This document shows, one piece after another, positions 47,759-56,570 of a stretch of 64,000 nt of DNA. Each line of letters opens with the position of its first letter. Position 1 is the first letter of the stretch. Source of the DNA: Micromonospora ureilytica (GTDB taxonomy: Bacteria; Actinomycetota; Actinomycetes; Mycobacteriales; Micromonosporaceae); contig NZ_JADOTX010000001.1 of NCBI RefSeq assembly GCF_015751765.1, positions 1,240,001 through 1,304,000 on the forward strand, read 5' to 3'. The notes below the pieces were generated by a model. The model was not told the origin of the DNA. It saw only the letters and a program-made list of their open reading frames with translations, and ran no database searches. Made by a program: the position numbers and the translations under genes.

Positions 47759-48577
47759 ATGGCGAAGCTCGTCTCGCTGGCCGAGGGCGTGGCGGACCTG
47801 GTCCGCGACGGTGACGTGGTGGCCCTGGAGGGGTTCACCCACCTCATCCCGTTCGCCGCCGGTCACGAGATCATCCGCCAGGGACGGCAGGACCTGACCC
47901 TCGTGCGGATGACCCCCGACGTCATCTACGACCAGCTCATCGGTGCGGGGTGCGCACGCCGCCTGGTCTTCTCCTGGGGCGGCAACCCGGGCGTCGGGTC
48001 GCTGCACCGCTTCCGGGACGCCGTGCAGCACGCCTGGCCCCGTCCGCTCGAGTTGGAGGAGCACAGTCACGCCGGCATGGCGAACCGCTACGTCGCCGGG
48101 GCGTCCGGGCTGCCGTTCGCCGTCCTGCGCGGCTACACCGGCACCGACCTGCCCGGGCACACGACCAACATCCGGCCCATCACCTGCCCCTTCACCGGCG
48201 AGACGCTCACCGCGGTCCCCGCCCTGCGCCCCGACGTCACTGTGGTGCACGCCCAGCGCGCCGACCGGAACGGCACAGTGCAGATGTGGGGCATCACCGG
48301 GGTGCAGAAGGAGGCGGTCCTCGCCGCCCACCGGTCACTGGTCACCGTCGAGGAGATCGTGGACGAGTTGGAACCCGTACCCGGGCAGGTCGTCCTGCCC
48401 GGCTGGGCGGTCACCGCGGTGGCCGAGGTGCCCGGAGGCGCGCACCCCTCCTACGCCCATGGCTACTCGGTGCGCGACAACGACTTCTACCGGGCCTGGG
48501 ATGCCGTCAGCCGGCACCGCGACACCTTTCGCGCCTGGCTGGACGAGCACGTGCACGGGGCCGGGGCGATGGCATGA
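47759..48577 (+). CDS. pcaI: 3-oxoadipate CoA-transferase, subunit A
   Basis: A 272-residue alpha subunit of a CoA-transferase (G-D-V-V-A-L-E-G-F-T-H near residue 18 is the coenzyme-binding loop). With PcaJ it makes 3-oxoadipyl-CoA from 3-oxoadipate and succinyl-CoA. The ATG at 47759 has GGAGG repeats just upstream. First gene of a pca operon of eight genes. The pathway context makes the assignment firm. Confidence 0.9.
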   Translation: MAKLVSLAEGVADLVRDGDVVALEGFTHLIPFAAGHEIIRQGRQDLTLVRMTPDVIYDQLIGAGCARRLVFSWGGNPGVGSLHRFRDAVQHAWPRPLELEEHSHAGMANRYVAGASGLPFAVLRGYTGTDLPGHTTNIRPITCPFTGETLTAVPALRPDVTVVHAQRADRNGTVQMWGITGVQKEAVLAAHRSLVTVEEIVDELEPVPGQVVLPGWAVTAVAEVPGGAHPSYAHGYSVRDNDFYRAWDAVSRHRDTFRAWLDEHVHGAGAMA

Positions 48578-48603
48578 GTCAGCGCGGCGAGCGAGGGGAC
48601 GCG

Positions 48604-49374
48604 ATGGCGGACTGGACCGCGGACGAGATGATGACCGTCGCCGCCGCGCGGCAACTGCGCGACGACACCGCCTGCTTCGTCGGGATCGGGTTGCCCAGCA
48701 CCGCCGCGAATCTCGCCCGGGCGACCCACGCCCCGAACCTCGTGCTCATCTACGAATCGGGGTGCCTCGGCGCGAAGCCGGACCGGCTTCCGCTCTCCAT
48801 CGGAGACGGAATCCTCGCCGACACGGCGGACGCGGTCGTCTCGGTGCCCGAGGTGTTCAACTACTGGCTCCAGCCCGGTCGGATCGACGTGGGCTTCCTC
48901 GGCGCCGCGCAGCTCGACCGCTACGGCAACATCAACACCACGGTCGTCGGGGGCGACTACGACGCCCCGACGGTCCGGCTGCCCGGCGCCGGTGGCGCCC
49001 CGGAGATCGCCGCCTCCTGTGGTGAGGTCGTGGTGATCGTCCGGCAGGACCTCCGGACCTTCACCGAACGGGTCGACTTCGTCACCTCGGTCGGGTATGG
49101 GACGGGCCCGGGAGACCGGGAACGACTCGGCCTGCGCGGCGGAGGTCCCCGAGTGGTGATCACCGATCTCGGCGTCCTCGAACCCGATCCGATCACCTGC
49201 GAACTCACGCTGACCCGCCTGCACCCGGGCGTGACGCGGGAGCAGGCGCGGGCGGCCACCGGCTGGGACCTCGCTGTCGCCGAAGGGCTGGCCACGGGCG
49301 AGCCGCCGACGGCGCGGGAACTCACTGTGCTGCGGGCACTGGAGGCGACGAAGTCAGACGGGAGACGACCATGA
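48604..49374 (+). CDS. pcaJ: 3-oxoadipate CoA-transferase, subunit B
   Basis: A 256-residue beta subunit with the catalytic glutamate in Y-E-S-G near residue 50 and G-A-A-Q-L-D-R-Y-G-N-I-N near 100. The ATG at 48604 has GAGGGG 6 nt upstream; ATG at 48574, overlapping the pcaI stop, is an alternative adding ten residues. Its stop overlaps pcaH by 4 nt. The partner is PcaI. Confidence 0.9.
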   Translation: MADWTADEMMTVAAARQLRDDTACFVGIGLPSTAANLARATHAPNLVLIYESGCLGAKPDRLPLSIGDGILADTADAVVSVPEVFNYWLQPGRIDVGFLGAAQLDRYGNINTTVVGGDYDAPTVRLPGAGGAPEIAASCGEVVVIVRQDLRTFTERVDFVTSVGYGTGPGDRERLGLRGGGPRVVITDLGVLEPDPITCELTLTRLHPGVTREQARAATGWDLAVAEGLATGEPPTARELTVLRALEATKSDGRRP

Positions 49375-50111
49375 CCACTCAGGACGCGCGCGGCCTGGTG
49401 TTACCGCGGTACCGGCGCGACGACGTCGACGCCCACCCACCCCTGCTCAGTCCCGGCTACAAGTCGACAGTGGCGCGGGCGCCGAGGCACCCACTGATCT
49501 ACCTGCCGCAGCGGCTGACCGAGGTCACCGGGCCGTTGTTGGGGGAGGGGCGGCTCGGTGCGCTCGACCACGACCTGACCCGGCAGCACGACGGTGAGCC
49601 GCAGGGCCAGCGGATCATCGTGCACGGGCGGGTCCGCGACGGTGACGGCCGACCGGTACCCCGCACGCTTGTCGAGATCTGGCAGGCCAACGCCGCCGGC
49701 CGCTACCGCGACGCACGCGACACCTGGCCGGCGCCGCTCGACCCCCACTTCGAAGGGGTGGGTCGGGCGCTCACCGACGATCAGGGGCGGTACCAATTCA
49801 TCACCGTGCAGCCCGGCGCCTACCCCTGGCGTAACCACGACAACGCCTGGCGGCCGGCGCACATCCACTTCTCCCTCTTCGGCCGCGCGTTCACCCAGCG
49901 GCTGGTCACGCAGATGTACTTCCCGGGCGACCCGCTCTTCTTCCAGGACCCGATCTTCAACTCGGTCCGCGACCCGAAGGCCCGGGAACGGATGATCGCC
50001 CGGTACGACCACGCCACCACTGCACCGGAGTGGGCGCTGGCGTACGAGTTCGACATCGTGCTGCGTGGTCGGGAGAGCACCCCCTTCGAGGACGAGGACG
50101 ACGATGAGTGA
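49371..50111 (+). CDS. pcaH: Protocatechuate 3,4-dioxygenase, beta subunit
   Basis: A 246-residue subunit carrying the non-haem Fe(III) site: tyrosine and histidine ligands in Y-R-D-A-R-D, Y-P-W-R-N and A-H-I-H-F-S-L-F near residues 105-170. It cleaves protocatechuate between the hydroxyls to 3-carboxymuconate. The ATG overlaps the pcaJ stop; its end overlaps pcaG by 8 nt. Confidence 0.95.
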   Translation: MTTQDARGLVLPRYRRDDVDAHPPLLSPGYKSTVARAPRHPLIYLPQRLTEVTGPLLGEGRLGALDHDLTRQHDGEPQGQRIIVHGRVRDGDGRPVPRTLVEIWQANAAGRYRDARDTWPAPLDPHFEGVGRALTDDQGRYQFITVQPGAYPWRNHDNAWRPAHIHFSLFGRAFTQRLVTQMYFPGDPLFFQDPIFNSVRDPKARERMIARYDHATTAPEWALAYEFDIVLRGRESTPFEDEDDDE

Positions 50112-50676
50112 GCAGTTGGGCGTCATGCCCGCGCAGACCGTCGGGCCGTACCTGCACATCGGCCTGCGCTGGCCGGACGGCCCGTACGTCGTACCCGAGG
50201 GCACGCCGGGCGCGTTCTGGATCAGGGGTCGGATCGTCGACGGCACCGGGACGCCGGTGGTCGACGCGATGGTGGAGAGCTGGCAGGCCGACCCGGACGG
50301 CCGGTTCGACCATCCGGACGACCCTCGGGGGGCCCGGCAACCCGCGCTCGCCGGCTTTCGCGGATTCGGGCGCAGCGAGACCGACGGGCAGGGGTGGTAT
50401 CGGCTGTTGACCGTCAAGCCGGGTTCGCTGCCCGAGCCGGATGGCGGCACCGAAGCACCCCACCTGGCGCTGTCGGTCTTCGGGCGAGGTCTGCTGCACC
50501 GCCTCGTCACCCGGCTCTACTTCCCCGACGAGCAGGCCGCGAACGCCGCCGACCCCGTGCTGGGCAGCGTCGACGCCGACCGCCGTGGCACCCTGCTGGC
50601 GAGTCCCGCCTCGGACGGATTCCGGTTCGACATCCACCTGCAGGGCGACCATGAGACCGTCTTCTTCGCCGTCTGA
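50104..50676 (+). CDS. pcaG: Protocatechuate 3,4-dioxygenase, alpha subunit
   Basis: A 190-residue alpha subunit (Q-T-V-G-P-Y near residue 11, E-S-W-Q-A-D near 60, G-R-S-E-T near 95). It lacks the iron ligands and builds the active-site wall against PcaH. Overlaps pcaH by 8 nt and pcaB by 26 nt. Confidence 0.95.
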   Translation: MSEQLGVMPAQTVGPYLHIGLRWPDGPYVVPEGTPGAFWIRGRIVDGTGTPVVDAMVESWQADPDGRFDHPDDPRGARQPALAGFRGFGRSETDGQGWYRLLTVKPGSLPEPDGGTEAPHLALSVFGRGLLHRLVTRLYFPDEQAANAADPVLGSVDADRRGTLLASPASDGFRFDIHLQGDHETVFFAV

Positions 50677-51991
50677 CGGCCTGCTCGGCGGTCTCTCCGG
50701 CGCCCCGGACGTCGACGCGGAACTCAGCGACCCGTCAGTGCTCCAGGCGATGCTCGACGTGGAGGCCGCGCTCGCCCGCGCCGCGGCGGACGCCGGCATC
50801 CTGCCCGCACCGGCGGCCGAGGCGATCGTCGAGCAGTGCCGCGCAGAGCGGTACGACCCGGGGGCGCTCGGCCGGGCGGCCGACGCCACGGGCAACCCGG
50901 TGGTCCCGCTGGTGGGCGAGCTGACCGCCGCCGTGCCGGAGGACGCCCGAGCCTGGGTGCACCTCGGGGCGACCAGCCAGGATGTCCTGGACACCGCGCT
51001 GGTCCTGGTGGCCGTGCGGGCGCTCGGGCCGCTGCTGGGTCACCTCGACGCCGCCGTGGACGCGGCCGCCCGGCTGGCCGACGCCCACCGGGACACCGTG
51101 ATGGTCGCTCGGACACTCGGGCAGCAGGCGGCACCCACCACGTTCGGGCTCAAGGCCGCCGGCTGGTTGACCGGTCTGGTCGAGGCCCGGGACCGGCTGC
51201 GTCAGGTCCGCGTCGCACAGCCCGCGCAACTCGGTGGCGCCGTCGGCACCCTGGCCGCGTTCGGCCCGGCCGGTGCCGAGGTCACCGAGCGGTTCGCCGC
51301 GCACCTGGGTCTCCCGGCGAGCCCGCTGCCCTGGCACACCCGCCGTCAGCCCTGGCTCGATCTGGCCACCGCCCTCGGTGGGTTGCTCGTGGCCGCCGGC
51401 AAGGTCGCGCTCGACGTCGGGTCGCTCGCCCAGAACGAGATAGGCGAGGTCGCCGAGGGCGGCACCGGCCGCGGCGGGTCCTCGGCCATGCCGCACAAGC
51501 GCAACCCGGTGGACTCGATCCTCGTCACCGCCGCGGCGCGACGGGGTCCGGGTCTCGTCGCCACCCTGTTCGCCACGGCGGTGCAGGAGCACGAGCGGGC
51601 CGCCGGCGCCTGGCACGCAGAGTGGGAGCCGCTGCTCGATCTGCTGCACGTGGCCGGTGGCGCCGCCGCCCGCTGCGCCCGGATGCTGGTCGGGATACAG
51701 GTCCACCCGGAGCGGATGCGGGAGAACCTCGATGCGACAGGCGGTCTCCTGCTCGCCGAGGCCGTCGCCGCGCGACTGGCGCCCGCTGTCGGTCGCGGCG
51801 TCGCACACGACCTGGTGACCCGCGCCGCCACCGAACCGTCGTTCCGCGCCGCGCTACTCGCCGACCCCGAGGTCCGCGCCCACCTGTCCGACACGGAGCT
51901 AGCCGAGGCGCTCGACCCGTACCGCTGGCTCGGCTCGGCCGGCCGGTTCGTCGACCGAGCCCTGGTCGCCGTTCGGGAGGCCGACGGATGA
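50651..51991 (+). CDS. pcaB: 3-carboxy-cis,cis-muconate cycloisomerase
   Basis: A 446-residue member of the fumarase/aspartase superfamily with the signature G-S-S-A-M-P-H-K-R-N-P near residue 275 and G-A-T-S-Q-D near 110. It forms 4-carboxymuconolactone. ATG inside the pcaG end; stop overlaps pcaD by 4 nt. Confidence 0.93.
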   Translation: MRPSSSPSDGLLGGLSGAPDVDAELSDPSVLQAMLDVEAALARAAADAGILPAPAAEAIVEQCRAERYDPGALGRAADATGNPVVPLVGELTAAVPEDARAWVHLGATSQDVLDTALVLVAVRALGPLLGHLDAAVDAAARLADAHRDTVMVARTLGQQAAPTTFGLKAAGWLTGLVEARDRLRQVRVAQPAQLGGAVGTLAAFGPAGAEVTERFAAHLGLPASPLPWHTRRQPWLDLATALGGLLVAAGKVALDVGSLAQNEIGEVAEGGTGRGGSSAMPHKRNPVDSILVTAAARRGPGLVATLFATAVQEHERAAGAWHAEWEPLLDLLHVAGGAAARCARMLVGIQVHPERMRENLDATGGLLLAEAVAARLAPAVGRGVAHDLVTRAATEPSFRAALLADPEVRAHLSDTELAEALDPYRWLGSAGRFVDRALVAVREADG

Positions 51992-52767
51992 CCTCCCGGT
52001 TGCATCTCACCGTCGACGGCCCGGCCGCCGCTCCGGTGCTGCTGCTCGGCAGCTCCCTCGGCACCGCCGCCGCGATGTGGGAACCCCAGGTCCCGGCGCT
52101 CGCCGAACAGTTCCGGGTCATCCGGTACGACCACCTGGGCCACGGCCGCTCGGCGGTGCCGTCCGGGCCGTACACGGTGGACCTGCTGGGTCGGGAACTG
52201 CTGCGGACGCTGGACGACCTCGACGTGGCGTGGGTCCACTACGCGGGGCTGTCCCTCGGGGGCATGGTGGGCATGTGGCTCGCCACGCACGCGCCCGAGC
52301 GGGTGCGGCGGCTGGCGCTGCTCTGCACGTCGGCGTCGCTCGGCCCACCCGAGCAGTGGCGGGAACGAGCCGCGACGGTACGCGCTGACGGTCTGCCGGC
52401 GATCGCCGACGCGGTGGTGGCCCGCTGGTTCACCCCAGCCTTCGCCGCGGCCCATCCGGAGGTGGTCGCCGCCCACCGCGCCATGCTGACCGCGACGTCG
52501 TCGGCCGGATACGCCGCCTGCTGCGAGGCGATAGCCGCGATGGACCTCAGACCCGACCTCGACCGCGTCACCGCGCCGACGCTCGTCATCGCGGGAGCGG
52601 ACGACCCGGCCACCCCGGTGGAGCACGCCCACGAGATCGTCGGGCGCATCCCATGGGCCCGGCTGGCCGTGGTCGACGCGGCGGCGCACCTGGCCAACGT
52701 CGAGCAACCCGAGCAGGTGTGCCGACTCCTGTTGGAACACTTTCACGAGGAACGTGGTGACAGATGA
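51988..52767 (+). CDS. pcaD: 3-oxoadipate enol-lactonase
   Basis: A 259-residue alpha/beta hydrolase with nucleophile Ser89 in G-L-S-L-G-G, acid Asp in G-A-D-D-P near 210 and His near 235. It hydrolyses 3-oxoadipate enol-lactone. In many streptomycetes and rhodococci this domain is fused to the decarboxylase as PcaL; here the two are separate genes with a 4-nt overlap. Confidence 0.9.
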   Translation: MTSRLHLTVDGPAAAPVLLLGSSLGTAAAMWEPQVPALAEQFRVIRYDHLGHGRSAVPSGPYTVDLLGRELLRTLDDLDVAWVHYAGLSLGGMVGMWLATHAPERVRRLALLCTSASLGPPEQWRERAATVRADGLPAIADAVVARWFTPAFAAAHPEVVAAHRAMLTATSSAGYAACCEAIAAMDLRPDLDRVTAPTLVIAGADDPATPVEHAHEIVGRIPWARLAVVDAAAHLANVEQPEQVCRLLLEHFHEERGDR

Positions 52768-53144
52768 ACGACCGCGAGCGGCACGAGGCGGGCATGACGG
52801 TACGTCGACAGGTGCTCGGTGACGCGCACGTGGACCGCGCGATCGCCGGCACTGACGAGCTCACCGCCGACTTCCAGGACTTCATCACCCGCTACGCCTG
52901 GGGGGAGGTGTGGAGCAGGCCGGGCCTCGACCGGCGTACCCGCAGTTGCATCACCCTCGCCGTGCTCGCCACCCTGCACCACGACGAGGAGTTGGCGATG
53001 CACGTCCGAGCCGCGCTGCGCAACGGGTTGAGCCCGGCGGAGGTGGCGGAGGTCCTGCTCCAGGTCGGCGTCTACGCTGGTGTACCGGCGGCGAACCGGG
53101 CGTTCAAGGTGGCCCGGGAGACCCTGCGGCAGGAGGCCGGGTGA
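52764..53144 (+). CDS. pcaC: 4-carboxymuconolactone decarboxylase
   Basis: A 126-residue AhpD-like CMD-family protein (G-M-T-V-R-R-Q-V-L-G-D near residue 10, E-V-W-S-R-P-G-L near 48, H-H-D-E-E-L-A-M-H-V-R-A-A near 74). It removes carboxymuconolactone's carboxyl before PcaD acts. It lacks Cys-x-x-Cys, as expected for the decarboxylase branch. Confidence 0.92.
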   Translation: MNDRERHEAGMTVRRQVLGDAHVDRAIAGTDELTADFQDFITRYAWGEVWSRPGLDRRTRSCITLAVLATLHHDEELAMHVRAALRNGLSPAEVAEVLLQVGVYAGVPAANRAFKVARETLRQEAG

Positions 53145-53953
53145 GCGTGAGCGAGGTCGCGGCGAGGTCGCCGGAGTTCGTCCAGTCGCTGGAGCGCGGC
53201 CTCGCGGTGATCCGGGCGTTCGACGGCGAACATCCGCAGCTCACGCTCAGCGAGGTGGCCAGACGGACCGGCCTGACCCGGGCCGCCGCGCGCCGGTTCC
53301 TGCTCACCCTTGTCGAGTTGGGTTACGTGCACACCGACGGCCGGCTCTTCTCGCTGCGGGCACGGATCCTCGAACTCGGCTACGCGTACCTGTCCAGCCT
53401 GAGCCTGCCCGAGGTCGCGCAGCGGCACATGGAGGCGCTCGTCGCGCGGGTGCACGAGTCCTGCTCGGTGTCCGTCCTCGACGGCGACGAGGTGGTCTAC
53501 GTGGCCCGCGTGCCCACCAAGCGGATCATGACGGTGGGGATCAGCGTCGGCACCCGGTTCCCCGCGTACGCCACCTCCATGGGCCGGGTGCTGCTCGCGG
53601 CGCAACCGGTGGACTGGCTGGACGACTACCTCGCCACGGCGCAGCTGCGGCCGCTGACCCGGCGCACCGTCACCGACCCGGCCAAGCTGCGCGCCGTCCT
53701 GACGAAGATCGCCACCCAGGGGTACGCCATCGTGGACCAGGAGCTGGAGGAGGGGCTGCGCTCCGTGGCCGCGCCGATCCACGGCGAGAACGGGTCGGTG
53801 ATCGCGGCGGTGAACGTCTCCGCGCACGCCACCCGCGGGTCCTTCGAGATGATCCGTCGGGAGCTGCTCCCGCCCCTGCTGGCCGCCGCGAAGCGGATCG
53901 AGGAGGACATCCGGGGCGGCCCGCGCCGACTGGCCGACGCCGACCCGTCTTGA
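53141..53953 (+). CDS. pcaR: IclR-family pca regulator
   Basis: A 270-residue IclR protein of the PcaR/PobR branch: S-P-E-F-V-Q-S-L-E-R-G-L near residue 9, helix-turn-helix L-S-E-V-A-R-R-T-G-L-T-R-A-A-A-R-R-F (35-52) and C-terminal effector domain (A-T-S-M-G-R near 145). GTG start overlapping pcaC by 4 nt. It likely binds the GTTCG-N5-CGAAC sites at 47.5-47.7 kb and responds to protocatechuate or 3-oxoadipate (inference). Confidence 0.9.
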   Translation: MSVSEVAARSPEFVQSLERGLAVIRAFDGEHPQLTLSEVARRTGLTRAAARRFLLTLVELGYVHTDGRLFSLRARILELGYAYLSSLSLPEVAQRHMEALVARVHESCSVSVLDGDEVVYVARVPTKRIMTVGISVGTRFPAYATSMGRVLLAAQPVDWLDDYLATAQLRPLTRRTVTDPAKLRAVLTKIATQGYAIVDQELEEGLRSVAAPIHGENGSVIAAVNVSAHATRGSFEMIRRELLPPLLAAAKRIEEDIRGGPRRLADADPS

Positions 53954-53954
53954 T

Positions 53955-54593
53955 TCAGCGCAGGGCCGCCGCCGTGACGACCGGCGCCGGACGCCGCAGG
54001 TAGCACTCGGCCACCGCCAGGTTGATCACCCAGCCGGCGACCACCAGGCCGGCCCGGACGTTCCCGTCGGGCTGTCCGCCGGTCGCGATGAGGTACGGCG
54101 CATGGGTGAACGCCTGGGTGCCGGCTCCGAGACCGATCGCGTAGCCGCGAACCATCCACCTGCGGTGCTGTGCGATGTCCCGGCGTAACACGGCGGCGAG
54201 ACCGAGCAGGATCGAGCCGGCCATTGCCGAGCCGAAGACGAGCCGCATGCCGGCGAGCACGTCGTTGTCGTGGGCCGGCAGGTCGTACGCGACGGCCATC
54301 CACAGGCCGGTGGACGCGACCGTCAGCCCACAGGGGACGAGCAACCGACCGACACGGCGGTGCCAAGAATGGCGGCGCAGACGGGGTACGAACTGGAACG
54401 CGCCGAGGATCGTGTAGGCCACAGCGCCGACGATGTGCAGCACCACCGGCAGCGGATCGGCGACGAAGCGCGCGTTCGCCGGGGTGACCTCCGGTCCGGT
54501 GCCCAGCTCGGTGAGCCGGCCCGCACCGGCGAGCATCGGTATCAGGCCCAGCAGGATCAACGCGGCCGGTAGCCGCCACTCGCGGATCGTCAT
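53955..54593 (-). CDS. DUF2306-family membrane protein
   Basis: A 212-residue protein with six or seven helices and the DUF2306 pattern: H-I-V-G-A-V-A-Y-T-I-L-G-A-F-Q-F near residue 53, H-R-R-V-G-R-L near 77 and D-I-A-Q-H-R-R-W-M-V-R-G-Y near 138. The conserved histidines resemble those of cytochrome b561-like or UbiA-like helper proteins, but the function is unknown. Its stop lies directly next to the pcaR stop (convergent). Confidence 0.83.
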   Translation of the reverse strand: MTIREWRLPAALILLGLIPMLAGAGRLTELGTGPEVTPANARFVADPLPVVLHIVGAVAYTILGAFQFVPRLRRHSWHRRVGRLLVPCGLTVASTGLWMAVAYDLPAHDNDVLAGMRLVFGSAMAGSILLGLAAVLRRDIAQHRRWMVRGYAIGLGAGTQAFTHAPYLIATGGQPDGNVRAGLVVAGWVINLAVAECYLRRPAPVVTAAALR

Positions 54594-54691
54594 GCCACCG
54601 ATGGTGGACGCCGTACCCGCCCCGGCTCATCGGCACATGGGCCGCGATCGGGTCGGCCCATGGTCGGACGCCGTCGTCGTACTTTCGCCGC

Positions 54692-55354
54692 TCACCAGTG
54701 CCTCCGGCTGCGGTTGGTCTCGTACGCCCACATCGCCACCTCGACCCGGTTACGCACACCCAGCTTGGTCATCAGGCTGGTGACGTGCGACTTGACCGTG
54801 CTCAACGTGATGTAGAGCTCTTCGGCGATCTCCTGGTTGGTGCGTCCCCGCGCAACGGCGACCAGGACCTGCTCCTCCCGGTCGGTGAGCGCCTCGATGG
54901 GCTGCTGGCGCGGCGTGCCCGGATCCGCGTCGGCGAACGCCTTCAGCAGCCGGGTGGTGACGCTCGGCGCGATCAGCGCGTCCCCGATGGCGGCCGCGTG
55001 CACGGCCTGGCTGAGCAGGTCGGGACCGGCCTCCTTGAGCAGGAAGCCGCGGGCGCCGGCCCGCAGTGCCGCGTACACGTACTCGTCGAGGTCGAAGGTC
55101 GTGATGACGACCACCGCGAGCGGCTCCGGGACCGTTGGCCCGGCGAGCGCCCGGGTGGCCTCGATGCCATCCATGACCGGCATGCGAATGTCGAACAGAC
55201 ACACGTCCGGGCGGAGCCGCCGGGCGAGTTCGACAGCCTGCCGACCGTCGCCAGCCCCACCGACGACCTCGATGCCGGGCCGCGTGTTCAGGATGATGGT
55301 GAGGCCGGTGCGGACGATCTCCTGGTCGTCCGCCACGAGCACACGAACCGTCAC
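54692..55354 (-). CDS. NarL/FixJ-family response regulator
   Basis: A 220-residue regulator: receiver domain (phospho-acceptor Asp in V-C-L-F-D-I-R-M-P near residue 54) and LuxR-type helix-turn-helix (L-T-D-R-E-E-Q-V-L ... N-Q-E-I-A-E-E-L-Y-I-T-L-S-T-V-K, about 155-215). GTG start overlapping the kinase stop by 4 nt. Target genes are unknown; neighbours include the DUF2306 gene. Confidence 0.92.
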   Translation of the reverse strand: MTVRVLVADDQEIVRTGLTIILNTRPGIEVVGGAGDGRQAVELARRLRPDVCLFDIRMPVMDGIEATRALAGPTVPEPLAVVVITTFDLDEYVYAALRAGARGFLLKEAGPDLLSQAVHAAAIGDALIAPSVTTRLLKAFADADPGTPRQQPIEALTDREEQVLVAVARGRTNQEIAEELYITLSTVKSHVTSLMTKLGVRNRVEVAMWAYETNRSRRHW

Positions 55355-56499
55355 GCGCCGGCCCCCTCGCGCGGGAGAACGGCCGTGACAGTCCATCCAC
55401 GGTCGGGATTGGGGCCGGCCTCGCACGTGCCGCCGAGCAGGTCGGCGCGTTCCATCATGCCCACCAGGCCGAAACCGGGCGAGCCGGTCGCGCGGGCCGC
55501 GCCGGCCTCACCATCGTCGCTGACCCGCAGGCGCACGGACATGTCGTCGGCCGCGACGCTGACCTCGATGCGGGTGGCGTGGCGGGCGTGGCGACGGGCG
55601 TTGGTGACCGACTCCTGGGCCAGGCGGTAGAGCGCGGAGCCGACCGTGGGCGGAAGGTCGCCGAGGTCGCCGCGCAGATCCACGTCGACGGTCGGCCCGG
55701 TGCGGAAGTGGTCGGCGAGCCGCTCGATGTCGGCGACCTGCGGGTTGGGCCCCAGGTCGGCGGGCTGGTCGCGGCGCAGGACGCGGACCATCGCGCGCAT
55801 CTCGGCAAGCGCACGGGACGCCTCGGCCTCGATGGTGCGCAGCGCCTCGACGGCGGCGTCCGGTTGGCTCGCCGATGCGGCGATGCCGGCCTGGGCGCGG
55901 ATCGCCATCGCCGACACGTGGTGGGCCACCGTGTCGTGCAGGTCACGGGCGAGCCGTTCACGTTCCAACAGCTTCGCCTGATCGAGCTCGCGCAGCCGGG
56001 CGGCGGCGCGGAAGCGGATCGCGACACCGAGCGTGGCGGCGGCGAACATCACCGCGAAGCCGGCGACCAGTTCGCCGCCGTCGACCGAGCCGACCAGACC
56101 GGCGGCGGTCACCTTGGCCACCACGAACAACGAACCGAGCACGGCATCCCGGCCGGCGCCCCAGCGGAACAGCGCGTAGACCAGGACGACCAGGAAGCTC
56201 GCCGTGAACAGCTGGCAGGGATCACCGGGCAGCACGAACGGGGCGACAGTCGTGCAGCCGAACGCGATCACCACCATCGCGAGCGGCCGAGTGCGCCGCC
56301 ACCGCAGCGTGGGCAGCAGCGCGAGCGCGACGACGACACAACCGACCCGCCACGGCAGATCGGGCCGGGAGATCCCCTCCACCACGATCGCCGGCGCGAG
56401 GACTGCGATCACCGCCCAGTCGCGCCACACCCGCGACGGGGTGGGTGAGACACGAGGCTCGGCCAACACCGCGTGCAGTCGAGGGTGCATGGAACCCAT
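55351..56499 (-). CDS. HisKA_3-type sensor histidine kinase
   Basis: A 382-residue kinase with about five or six N-terminal helices (residues 28-165), a coiled coil, the dimerisation/phospho-acceptor motif E-R-L-A-R-D-L-H-D-T-V-A-H-H (His near 190) and a short HATPase domain (N-A-R-R-H-A, G-F-G-L-V-G-M). ATG at 56499, or ATG three codons later. It pairs with the downstream NarL regulator. Confidence 0.92.
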   Translation of the reverse strand: MGSMHPRLHAVLAEPRVSPTPSRVWRDWAVIAVLAPAIVVEGISRPDLPWRVGCVVVALALLPTLRWRRTRPLAMVVIAFGCTTVAPFVLPGDPCQLFTASFLVVLVYALFRWGAGRDAVLGSLFVVAKVTAAGLVGSVDGGELVAGFAVMFAAATLGVAIRFRAAARLRELDQAKLLERERLARDLHDTVAHHVSAMAIRAQAGIAASASQPDAAVEALRTIEAEASRALAEMRAMVRVLRRDQPADLGPNPQVADIERLADHFRTGPTVDVDLRGDLGDLPPTVGSALYRLAQESVTNARRHARHATRIEVSVAADDMSVRLRVSDDGEAGAARATGSPGFGLVGMMERADLLGGTCEAGPNPDRGWTVTAVLPREGAGA

Positions 56500-56570
56500 C
56501 GTACGAACGGTGGTTCGACTTCAGATCGTCCCAAAGTACGACCGGGGCTGTTCGCTGGTCGATGGTTCGA

